Assembly (NCBI GenBank): GCA_016709025.1
Contig: JADJEQ010000005.1
Span: 62,001-126,000, forward strand
Length of the DNA stretch: 64,000 nucleotides
Direction: 5' to 3'
Source: Bacteroidales bacterium
GTDB taxonomy: Bacteria > Bacteroidota > Bacteroidia > Bacteroidales > Lentimicrobiaceae
Under the pieces are notes generated by a model, which did no database searches, was not told where the DNA came from, and saw nothing but the letters and a program-made list of their open reading frames with translations. The stretch's first letter is position 1. The number at the start of each line of letters is the position of its first letter. This document shows positions 52,699 through 60,808 of this stretch, piece after piece. The translations under genes and the position numbers were made by a program.

Positions 52699-54357
52699 TC
52701 AGAAACTTTTGGTGAGCTGCAGATAAATCCGGTTTAAAAGATACCTGTTGTCGTAAGTTCCTTCATAATAAAAAGCACAGGATAATTTTTTAAGAATTTT
52801 CCAGTTCAGACTGACCTCTCCTGTGTGTTGCATCTGGTTATACCCGGAGTTGGCATACTTGTAATCAATAAAACGGTAAGTAAAGCCGCCGCTGAGTTTT
52901 CCACGGATTAGGTCACGTGAAAGGCTGAGTCCGAAAATATTTCCGTTGAGATAGCTTGTGGCCAGAATGGTTGCTGAAAGTGTTGCGCTGACATCTATAA
53001 ACGGAATCTGGCTGTAGGTCGCGTAAGCGTAAAGGTTCTTCGATGCTTTCGGATCACTCTTCCTGAAGCGGTATCCGCCATTGGCACCTACTGAAAGCTT
53101 TTTCAGCGGCCGGTAGTTTACCTGTAGCATGTAACCCTGTTGGGTTTCAGTTTCAAGCAACTGGTCGATAAAACTTTTATAGGTTTCGTAATAAATGATG
53201 TTCTTGCGCGAACTGTAGGATAAAGACGTGGATATTTTGCTGCTGAACCGGTACCTTAAAGACAGGTAAATGTTTGATAATTTCGGTGCGCTGTTGGTTT
53301 TAGTTGTTGTGTCAGACACAGCCTGAGAACTGTCAATTTTAATATCGTAACGGTAGAGGTCAAACTCTGTTGAACCGAAAAAACTCAGATTTTTTATAAG
53401 CGTATTGGAATGCTGCAGATAGGCGAACCGCCGGTCGGTAATTCCGGAATTCTTTTGCTCAACAAAGGCCAGTGTGGATTGTACAATTCCTTTACCATAT
53501 GTTTGTTCATGATTGATATAGGCCCCATACTGAAACAAAGAGGTGTTGAAGCCGTAGTCTGAATAGTCTGGCCTGGAACCTGCAAGTAAACCGGTGGTGA
53601 AGGCATGGGTTTTGAGTTCAAACTGGATTCCGTCAACAGCACCCATATTTGAAAGCTTCGGATTTATTTTCCGGCCTGCATATACCCTGGCATTCTTGCT
53701 GATTTCGTAGTTAACTGAAAGGTTGTAAATTTTCAGGCCGTTGAACACACTCTCTTTAATTTCGTCCCAATGATCACTCTTGTGCGAAAAAGAAATATAC
53801 GACTCGGCCGACAACCGTGAATCAGCTATGTTTTTTGCATTTAGTGAAAAGGTATAGCGCATCCGGAGCGAATTCCCGGAGGGTGCACCCGTTATGTTGG
53901 TATAATTGGCAACTGAAACCCTCCCGCTGATCATTTCCTTCCTTAACGGTGTTGCTGCGGCACTGTTTTGCAGACTGTCTTTCACAGGAACAATCACATC
54001 TGTGGTTGTTCCGGGCTTTGGCTCCGGTTGGATTTCCGGGTTTTTATCTTGTTTGATTTTTGGTTTTGTATTTGAAAATACATGATCGTTGGTAGTAAAT
54101 TTTTTGGAAATCAGTGGAATACAAACGCAGGAAATGGATGAAAGATTTTTTACCTTCAGTGCCGGCTGATATTTTCCGTCTACCATCAGATAAAGGGTAT
54201 CGCCTTCTGAAATGTTTTCTGTTGTTTTGAATTTTACATAAACATTCTGAGAGGTGACATATGAAACAACGCCATCTACTGGTTCTGCATTGCCCTGGCC
54301 TTTCAGAACAGAGGCTGTTAGAACAAAGAAAATAAATACGAAAAGTAGCTGCCTCAT
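52699..54357 (-). CDS. Outer-membrane beta-barrel-like protein of the multiheme operon
   Basis: Exported protein of 552 residues; signal peptide ends LKGQ (21). Residues 25-95 form a small beta domain (VDGVVSYVTSQNVYVKFKTTENISEGDTLYL), like the SH3-type domains seen in front of some barrels. A Pro/Lys-rich linker (about 97-120) follows. The remaining 400 residues alternate polar and hydrophobic residues in about 16-20 strands with aromatic ends (RMRYTFSLNAKN, VYAGRKINPKL, YAYATYSQIPFID) and finish with a C-terminal aromatic residue, LQLTKSF, the usual barrel signal. It is the last gene of the operon, 10 bases after the 64-CXXCH gene. By position it could be the porin sheath of a porin-cytochrome conduit, as MtrB is for MtrA; there is no recognisable MtrB signature, so this is inference. 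Confidence 0.75.
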   Translation of the reverse strand: MRQLLFVFIFFVLTASVLKGQGNAEPVDGVVSYVTSQNVYVKFKTTENISEGDTLYLMVDGKYQPALKVKNLSSISCVCIPLISKKFTTNDHVFSNTKPKIKQDKNPEIQPEPKPGTTTDVIVPVKDSLQNSAAATPLRKEMISGRVSVANYTNITGAPSGNSLRMRYTFSLNAKNIADSRLSAESYISFSHKSDHWDEIKESVFNGLKIYNLSVNYEISKNARVYAGRKINPKLSNMGAVDGIQFELKTHAFTTGLLAGSRPDYSDYGFNTSLFQYGAYINHEQTYGKGIVQSTLAFVEQKNSGITDRRFAYLQHSNTLIKNLSFFGSTEFDLYRYDIKIDSSQAVSDTTTKTNSAPKLSNIYLSLRYRFSSKISTSLSYSSRKNIIYYETYKSFIDQLLETETQQGYMLQVNYRPLKKLSVGANGGYRFRKSDPKASKNLYAYATYSQIPFIDVSATLSATILATSYLNGNIFGLSLSRDLIRGKLSGGFTYRFIDYKYANSGYNQMQHTGEVSLNWKILKKLSCAFYYEGTYDNRYLLNRIYLQLTKSF

Positions 54358-54367
54358 GTCTGCTTAC

Positions 54368-57300
54368 TTAGTTTTGTCTGTATTCTTGCCTGTTTAACCC
54401 CTTTTTGCTATCGCCATCCGGATGACAATTCAAACAGGCATCGCTGTTGTATGAATAGCCACTGATACCCTGGTGTTCCTGATTCATTTCGGACTGGCTG
54501 TGACACTGGAAACAACTGAAAACAGCGTAGTTTGAAGAATTGGTGTGACAATCCGAACAGGTATTCCATTCGTTGTTATGCTGTCCTGAATAAATCGGGA
54601 AATATTGATTATCGTGGTCGAATGTTGAAGGATTCCATGCAGTCTGGGTGTGGCATTGTTCGCAATCAGTCGGATATTGAGCGGATGCATGGGGCGGATC
54701 GTTCGTTTGATTGTAGTCGGGCATGTGACAACCTGCACAGGTAGTAGGTGCACTGTTATAGTTCCCGTTATGGCACTGATCGCAATCGCTGATGCCGGTA
54801 TGCGCACCCTGGATTACGTAGTAGCTGTTGTGGTTAGGAAAGAGTGCCGGTTCCCATCCCGGGTTGGTTGTGTGGCAGGTTAAACACTCAGTTGACAGGT
54901 TAAGCGTAGTATGACTTGGATTGCTGGTCTGGTTAAAATTGTTGATATGACAACCACTACAGGTATTAGGGGTTGTATTGTAATTGCCGTTATGGCATCC
55001 GGCACAGTTGCTGGCAACAACTGCGTGTCCACCTGTTAAAGGATAATAGTTGCTGTGAATCGGGAACCCTGCAGGTTGCCAGCCGGGTTCAGTACTGTGG
55101 CAGGTGGCACAGGTATTGGGTATGCCAATCGCAGTATGATTTGGGTTGGTGGTCTGATTATAAGCACTGATATGGCAGTCACTGCATACGGATGTTGTCC
55201 CTGCATAACCGTTTGTATGGCAGAGGCTGCATTCAACACTATTATGAGCACCTGTCAAAGGGAATGAAGTTGTACTGTGGTTAAACCCTGAAGAACCGCT
55301 TCCGTCAGGGTGACAACTCAGGCAAGCATCGCTGTTATAGGTATACCCGCTTACACCCTGATGCTCCTGGTTCATATCATTCTGGCTGTGGCACTGGAAG
55401 CAACTGAAGACTCCGTAATCTCCGGGATTCGTATGACAGTCGCTGCAGGTATTCCATTCCCCGTTATGTTCTCCAGAGTAAATCGGAAAATACTGATTGT
55501 CATGATCAAACGTTGAAGGTGTCCACGTAGTTTGTGTGTGGCAGGTTTCACATTCTGTCGGATACTGGGCTGAAGCGTGCGGCGGGTCGTTCGTCTGGTT
55601 ATAGTTGTTGAGATGGCATCCAACACAGGTATTCGGAGCGGTATTGTAATTGTTGTTGTGACAATCATCACAATTACTGATTGAAGTATGTGCTCCTTCC
55701 AGCACATAATAATTGTTGTGATCCGGGAAAAGTGCAGGATTCCATCCGGGATTGGTTGTATGGCAGGTTGCACATACTGTTGATAAATTCAACGAAACAT
55801 GCCCTGGATTTGCAGTCTGGTTGTAGTTATCCTGATGACAACCAGCACATTCTGAAGGTGTATTGTTGTAATTTCCGTTGTGGCAACCGGCACAATCGTT
55901 GGACACAACTGCATGACCTCCGGTCAACGGATAATAATTGCTGTGAATGGGAAATGTTGCCGGATTCCATCCCGGATTGGTCGTATGACAGGTAGCGCAA
56001 TCCGTTGGTATTCCAAGAGTTGCATGATTCGGATTGGTTGTCTGGTTGTAAGCGTTTGTATGGCAACCATTACAGGTGTTGGGCGTGGTATTGTAGTTCC
56101 CGTTATGACAAACTGTGCAATTATTCGAAATAACAGCATGCCCCCCGGTTAACGGATAAACATTTTCGTGGATCGGGAAGGTAGCAGGTTGCCACCCCGG
56201 ATCTGTCGAATGGCAGGTTTCACAGGTATTCGGAATATTGGAAGCAGCATGATTGGGGTTGGTTGTCTGATTGTAGGAAGTAATGTGACATTCACTGCAA
56301 ACAGTTGTTGTGCCTGCATACCCATTGGAATGGCAACTGATACAATCGAGGGTTGCATGGGATCCTGTTAGTGGAAAATCAGTAGAATTATGATTAAATG
56401 CAGAAGAAGCATCCCCGTCAGGATGACATTGGAAACAGGCATTGCTGTTATACTGGTACCCGCTGACATCATTGTGCTCATCATTCATATCTGCCTGGTT
56501 ATGTTCATGGCAGTCAATGCAACTGAACACGGCGTAATTGGAAGAATTTGTATGACAATCGGAACAGGCAGCCCATTCACCGTTGTGTTGCCCGGAATAT
56601 ATAGGGAAATACTGTCCGTCATGGTTAAATGTTGATGGTGTCCAGGCATTTTCAGTGTGGCATTCCTGGCAACTCGTCGGGAACTGGGCTGAAGCATGCG
56701 GTGGATCATTCGTCTGGTTGTAATTGTCGAGGTGACAGCCAACGCAGGTATTGGGAGTGGTATTGTAATTCCCGTTGTGGCAGTCAACGCAGTTATTTGA
56801 GATGGTCGCATGTGCTCCATTCAACGGGTAGTATTGATTATGAGTAGGGAAGGTGGCAGGTTGCCAGCCCGGATTTGTTGTATGACAGGTTGCACAGGTA
56901 TTCGGGATGCCGAGGGCGGTGTGATTCGGATTGACAGCCTGATTGTAATCACTGACATGGCAATCGCCGCATACAGTGGTTGTTCCGGCATATCCATTGC
57001 TGTGGCAACTTTCACAGTTCGTTGTTGTGTGTGCGCCTGTGAGCGGGAAGGCTGTGGTATTGTGGTTAAAACCGGCAGATGCATCACCGGTAGGATGACA
57101 GGCAAAACATGCCGGGCTGTTATAGGCATAGCCCCCGATTCCATTGTGTTCGTTATCCGTATCTGCCTGGTTATGCTCATGACAGTCGATACAACTGAAC
57201 TGGGCATAATTCGATGCATTGGTATGGCAGTCGGAGCATGCAGTCCACTCCCCGTTGTGTTTCCCTGAATAGATCGGGAAATACTGCCCGTCATGGTTAA

Positions 57301-59224
57301 AAGTTGAAGGAGTCCAGGCATTCTCGGTATGACAGGTCAGACATTCAGTCGGGAATTGGGCCGATGCATGCGGAGGATCATTCGTCTGATTGTAATTATC
57401 GAGATGGCATCCGACACAGGTGTTGGGAGTGGTATTGTAATTCCCGTTATGGCAATCTGAACAATTGTTTGAAATAACAGCATGGGCGCCGTTCAACGGA
57501 TAAATTTCATTGTGAATGGGGAATGTTGCCGGTTGCCAGCCAGGTTCTGTTGTGTGGCAGGTAGCACAGGTGTTTGGAATGCCGGCTGACACATGGTTTG
57601 GATTTGTAGCCTGGTTATAGTCGGTAACATGACAATCACCGCAAACGGTTGTTGTTCCGGTATAGCCATTGGTGTGGCAGGCAAGACAGTCTGTAGTCGT
57701 ATGCGCTCCGGTGAGCGGGAAAGCCGTTGTGTTGTGGTTAAATCCGGCAGATGCATCACCGGTCGGGTGACAGGCAAAACAGGCCGGGCTGTTGTAGGCA
57801 TAGCCCCCGATTCCATTGTGTTCATTATCCGTATCTGCCTGATTGTGCTCATGACAGTCGATACAACTGAACTGGGCATAGTTGGATGCGTTTGTATGGC
57901 AGTCGGAACAGGCTTCCCATTGGCCGTTGTGCTTTCCTGAGTAAATGGGAAAATACTGCCCATCGTGGTCGAAGGTGGCTGGTTTCCATGCAGTTTCGGT
58001 ATGACAGGTCAGGCATTCGGTTGAGAATTGCGATGCTGCGTGCGGTGGCTCATTGGCCTGATCGTATTCATTCTGGTGGCAGCCGATACAGGTATTCGGT
58101 GTGTTATTATAATTCTCAGTATGACAGGAAGCACAGTCGTTGGAAATATTTGCATGCGCCCCGTTCAATGCGTACACCTCGTTGTGATTCGGGAAAGTGG
58201 CCGGTTTCCAGCCTGGTGCTGTGGTATGGCAGGTCTCGCAGGTATTTGGCATAGGAACCGATCCATGGTTCGGATTTGTCGAAGCATTGTAATCATCCTG
58301 ATGGCATTCACTGCAAACCGTTGATATGGCTGTATTGCCATTGGTATGACATTCCTGGCAATCGGTGTTGGTATGGGCTCCTGTCAGAGGAAATCCGGTA
58401 TTGTTGTGGTTAAAACTTCCAGCACCCGATCCGGTAGGATGACATCCATAACAGGCAAGGCTGTTGTAACTATAACCTGAAACACCTCCATGCTCATCAT
58501 CCATATCACCCTGATTGTGTTCATGGCAGTTGGTGCAGCTGAATTCTCCATAATTTGAAGGATTCGTATGGCAATCGCTGCAGTCATTCCAGACTCCATT
58601 GTGCTGGCCGGAATAAATCGGGAAAAACTCGGCATCGTGGGCGCTGAATTCCTTCCATGAGTATCCGCCAACAAAGTGACATTCATCGCATCCGGTTGAA
58701 TACCCTGCGGCAACGTGGTTTGGCTGAGTTGTCGCGTTGTAGTCATCCTGGTGACAACTGTAACATTCTACACTGAGTGGCTCAAATTTAACCAGGGATT
58801 CCGATAAATGGCAATCCGAACATTCGGCGCTGGCATGAGCGCCCATCAGCGGGAAGCGGGTTTGTTCGTGAAGCCGTACAATGTTGTTGATAATCCACGA
58901 CTCAGGGGTATGACATCTTTCACAATCAGGCCCGACTGTTTGTTCGTGAATGTCGGTATGGCAGGCGTTGCATGCGGGGTCAGCATCGGTAAATACCAGC
59001 GATTCATGGCATGAACGGCAGTTGGTTTGCCGGTGGGCTCCTACCAGTGGCATGGCAGTATTTTCATGGCTGAATGAAATGCTGTCGGGGTTAACCTTCC
59101 AGCTATCTGTCACATGACAATCAACGCAACTGATTTTCAGTTCCTTGCCATGGGGATTTGGTGTCATCAACTTCAGCGAAGTCAGTAATACCAGTGTACC
59201 AATGATTAATGACAGTTTTCGCAT
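54368..59224 (-). CDS. Giant multiheme c-type cytochrome, 64 CXXCH motifs
   Basis: Exported protein of 1618 residues in which I count 64 CXXCH heme-c attachment motifs, about one per 25 residues. The N-terminal segment MRKLSLIIGTLVLLTSLKL is a signal peptide or anchor. The first nine motifs form a head; then come repeat units, each starting at a SGYxYNSxACxxCHP-like block. The units hold 9, 9, 9, 15 and 12 motifs, and one last motif ends the chain. Recurrent blocks are FNHNTTAFPLTGAH (distal His), FPIYSGKHNGEWxxCSDCH, SCIDCHEHNQ and CATCHTTxPGW. The first three units are each exactly 224 residues; the other two are 371 and 296, longer by triplets of motifs. No T9SS tail. It should conduct electrons over a long distance, probably outside or across the outer membrane. 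Its start overlaps the end of the 20-CXXCH gene by 19 bases. Confidence 0.95.
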   Translation of the reverse strand: MRKLSLIIGTLVLLTSLKLMTPNPHGKELKISCVDCHVTDSWKVNPDSISFSHENTAMPLVGAHRQTNCRSCHESLVFTDADPACNACHTDIHEQTVGPDCERCHTPESWIINNIVRLHEQTRFPLMGAHASAECSDCHLSESLVKFEPLSVECYSCHQDDYNATTQPNHVAAGYSTGCDECHFVGGYSWKEFSAHDAEFFPIYSGQHNGVWNDCSDCHTNPSNYGEFSCTNCHEHNQGDMDDEHGGVSGYSYNSLACYGCHPTGSGAGSFNHNNTGFPLTGAHTNTDCQECHTNGNTAISTVCSECHQDDYNASTNPNHGSVPMPNTCETCHTTAPGWKPATFPNHNEVYALNGAHANISNDCASCHTENYNNTPNTCIGCHQNEYDQANEPPHAASQFSTECLTCHTETAWKPATFDHDGQYFPIYSGKHNGQWEACSDCHTNASNYAQFSCIDCHEHNQADTDNEHNGIGGYAYNSPACFACHPTGDASAGFNHNTTAFPLTGAHTTTDCLACHTNGYTGTTTVCGDCHVTDYNQATNPNHVSAGIPNTCATCHTTEPGWQPATFPIHNEIYPLNGAHAVISNNCSDCHNGNYNTTPNTCVGCHLDNYNQTNDPPHASAQFPTECLTCHTENAWTPSTFNHDGQYFPIYSGKHNGEWTACSDCHTNASNYAQFSCIDCHEHNQADTDNEHNGIGGYAYNSPACFACHPTGDASAGFNHNTTAFPLTGAHTTTNCESCHSNGYAGTTTVCGDCHVSDYNQAVNPNHTALGIPNTCATCHTTNPGWQPATFPTHNQYYPLNGAHATISNNCVDCHNGNYNTTPNTCVGCHLDNYNQTNDPPHASAQFPTSCQECHTENAWTPSTFNHDGQYFPIYSGQHNGEWAACSDCHTNSSNYAVFSCIDCHEHNQADMNDEHNDVSGYQYNSNACFQCHPDGDASSAFNHNSTDFPLTGSHATLDCISCHSNGYAGTTTVCSECHITSYNQTTNPNHAASNIPNTCETCHSTDPGWQPATFPIHENVYPLTGGHAVISNNCTVCHNGNYNTTPNTCNGCHTNAYNQTTNPNHATLGIPTDCATCHTTNPGWNPATFPIHSNYYPLTGGHAVVSNDCAGCHNGNYNNTPSECAGCHQDNYNQTANPGHVSLNLSTVCATCHTTNPGWNPALFPDHNNYYVLEGAHTSISNCDDCHNNNYNTAPNTCVGCHLNNYNQTNDPPHASAQYPTECETCHTQTTWTPSTFDHDNQYFPIYSGEHNGEWNTCSDCHTNPGDYGVFSCFQCHSQNDMNQEHQGVSGYTYNSDACLSCHPDGSGSSGFNHSTTSFPLTGAHNSVECSLCHTNGYAGTTSVCSDCHISAYNQTTNPNHTAIGIPNTCATCHSTEPGWQPAGFPIHSNYYPLTGGHAVVASNCAGCHNGNYNTTPNTCSGCHINNFNQTSNPSHTTLNLSTECLTCHTTNPGWEPALFPNHNSYYVIQGAHTGISDCDQCHNGNYNSAPTTCAGCHMPDYNQTNDPPHASAQYPTDCEQCHTQTAWNPSTFDHDNQYFPIYSGQHNNEWNTCSDCHTNSSNYAVFSCFQCHSQSEMNQEHQGISGYSYNSDACLNCHPDGDSKKGLNRQEYRQN
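56421..58436. repeat. Three exact-length 672-bp tandem units inside the giant cytochrome gene
   Basis: The marker ggatgaca/gggtgaca next to the CFxCH/CYGCH motif recurs at 56421, 57093, 57765 and 58437, spacing 672 bases each time (224 codons). The two central units are nearly identical over long stretches, which points to recent duplication. Further diverged copies follow at 55308 (1113 bases away) and 54420 (888 bases away). Confidence 0.9.
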
Positions 59225-60798
59225 CTGATATCTTTGAATTTGTATTGTCTGTATGGTTTGGGACTTGCTTCAACCATTTTATGGCAATCATTGCATGCAA
59301 CATTTTTATGTTTCCCATCAAGCGGGAACCGGGTCTTGTTGTGATCGAAATTTGTAAGTGTCCAGTTGTTTGAAGTGTGGCAGCGGGCGCAATCGGTAAA
59401 GCCATCAACGGCATATTGCCCTGCATGGTTATCCTCGTGGCAACTTGTGCAGGTTTGAGCAAGGCCGGTAAATTTGAGAACTTTGGGATCTTCACTTCCT
59501 GTTTTTGCATGGCATGAACGGCATGTTTGTTTCTCATGTGCTCCGGTGATGATAAATTTAGTCAGATTATGATCAAACCTGACCTCACCCCATGTATTGT
59601 CTGAATGGCAACTGGTGCAACTGGCTTCAGGGTAATACTTTGGGTCGAGGAAGCCGGCATGGATATCCTGGTGGCAATCGCGGCATTTACTTCCGATCTC
59701 CCTGAATGACCATTCATTGGTTTTCTTGTGACATGCAATGCATGGAGTGGCTAAATGAGCTCCCTGGAGCTTGAAAACACCATTGTTGTGTTGCTCAACA
59801 GTGAAGTTTGATTCTTTGAAACCACTATCGTTGTGACATTCCCTGCAATCAGAAACAACTCCCTGCTTTTTGAATTGCCCTTTATGGTAATCAGTATGAC
59901 AATCGGTGCATCTCGCATGTGCAAGAGGAGCTGTTAAGCTTATTTTATGGCACGATTTACAGGTAACTGTAATATGTCGGCCTGTAAGCAGGAAGCCGGT
60001 TTTGCTGTGATCGAAATTGCTTATGCCTTTTACTGCCTTAAAAGATTCTTCTGAGTGACATTGTGTGCAATTCTGGCCAAACTGGTTGTCGTGCGGATCC
60101 TTATGGCAATTGGTACAACTCTTAAACTGAATACCGGTAAACTGCTGAAAATCTTTGCCATTACGGGTACTTTTCTTATGACATTCGACGCAGGTAACTT
60201 CAATATGCTTTCCTTTTAATTGAAACTTAGCTTTCGAATGATTGAATTTTGACGCTGGCTTGAATTTTTCGTTGGTATGGCAGTTTGAGCAGGTATTTGA
60301 CAGTGATTTCTGATGATAATCTTCGTGGCATGTCAGGCACTCACTGTTGAGCCCCAGGTAGGTGCTCTTTTTCTTTTTGATAACAGGATCAGCTATGTTA
60401 GCCTGTTTGTGGCAATCAGCACATTCTTTTTTTATGTGGGCACCTTCTAGTTTGTAACCGGCCGTGTTGTGATCAAATTTTGTTTTATCAAAATGCAGAA
60501 TATCGTAATTGCGGCCATGGTGATCGCTGTGGCAGATGGTGCAGGTTTTTCCGTATACCTTTGATGACGAGTGGTAGCCCTTTTTCTGGTCAATCCTGAC
60601 TTTAATTTCTTTATGACAAGCCAGGCATTTATCGTTTGATACTTTCGCTCCCAGTGTATGACATTTTGTGCAATTCGACATACCTTCCAGGTGGGCATGG
60701 GCCTGGGTGAGGTCGCCCGGTGAAATTTGTGCAGGAAGTAACCTGACCGCTAAGATCAGGCAAGAAAGCAGTAAATACTTTAGCAGATGCGTTTTCAT
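59206..60798 (-). CDS. Multiheme c-type cytochrome, 20 CXXCH motifs
   Basis: Periplasmic or outer-membrane cytochrome of 530 residues with 20 CXXCH motifs by my count, the last one (CENCH) at the very C terminus. Signal peptide ends LLPAQ (24). The pattern is of cytochrome c3/doubled-CXXCH repeats with F-H-x(n)-F-L-G-H-x(n)-CxxCH spacing (FDHNTAGYKLEGAH, FNHSKAKFQLKGKH, FDHSKTGFLLTGRH, FDHNLTKFIITGAH, FDHNKTRFPLDGKH), where the extra His are likely distal heme ligands. Lys-rich, unlike the Asn/Thr-rich giant cytochrome, so it may face a different partner. It lies between the Fe-S/flavin oxidoreductase (10 bases away) and the giant cytochrome (overlap of 19 bases), which places it as the periplasmic link between them. 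Confidence 0.95.
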   Translation of the reverse strand: MKTHLLKYLLLSCLILAVRLLPAQISPGDLTQAHAHLEGMSNCTKCHTLGAKVSNDKCLACHKEIKVRIDQKKGYHSSSKVYGKTCTICHSDHHGRNYDILHFDKTKFDHNTAGYKLEGAHIKKECADCHKQANIADPVIKKKKSTYLGLNSECLTCHEDYHQKSLSNTCSNCHTNEKFKPASKFNHSKAKFQLKGKHIEVTCVECHKKSTRNGKDFQQFTGIQFKSCTNCHKDPHDNQFGQNCTQCHSEESFKAVKGISNFDHSKTGFLLTGRHITVTCKSCHKISLTAPLAHARCTDCHTDYHKGQFKKQGVVSDCRECHNDSGFKESNFTVEQHNNGVFKLQGAHLATPCIACHKKTNEWSFREIGSKCRDCHQDIHAGFLDPKYYPEASCTSCHSDNTWGEVRFDHNLTKFIITGAHEKQTCRSCHAKTGSEDPKVLKFTGLAQTCTSCHEDNHAGQYAVDGFTDCARCHTSNNWTLTNFDHNKTRFPLDGKHKNVACNDCHKMVEASPKPYRQYKFKDIRCENCH

Positions 60799-60808
60799 CC
60801 TGGTATGG

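Noticed and set aside
56810..57268. 152-codon Cys/Ile-rich frame antisense to the giant cytochrome (and similar frames at 55880-56152, 57593-57940)
   Set aside because: These repeat with the 672-bp period and are only shadows of the CXXCH-coding repeats on the opposite strand.
56421..58436. CRISPR array or satellite reading of the regularly spaced repeats
   Set aside because: The units are 672 bases long, coding throughout and contain heme motifs; they lack short repeats separated by unique spacers.
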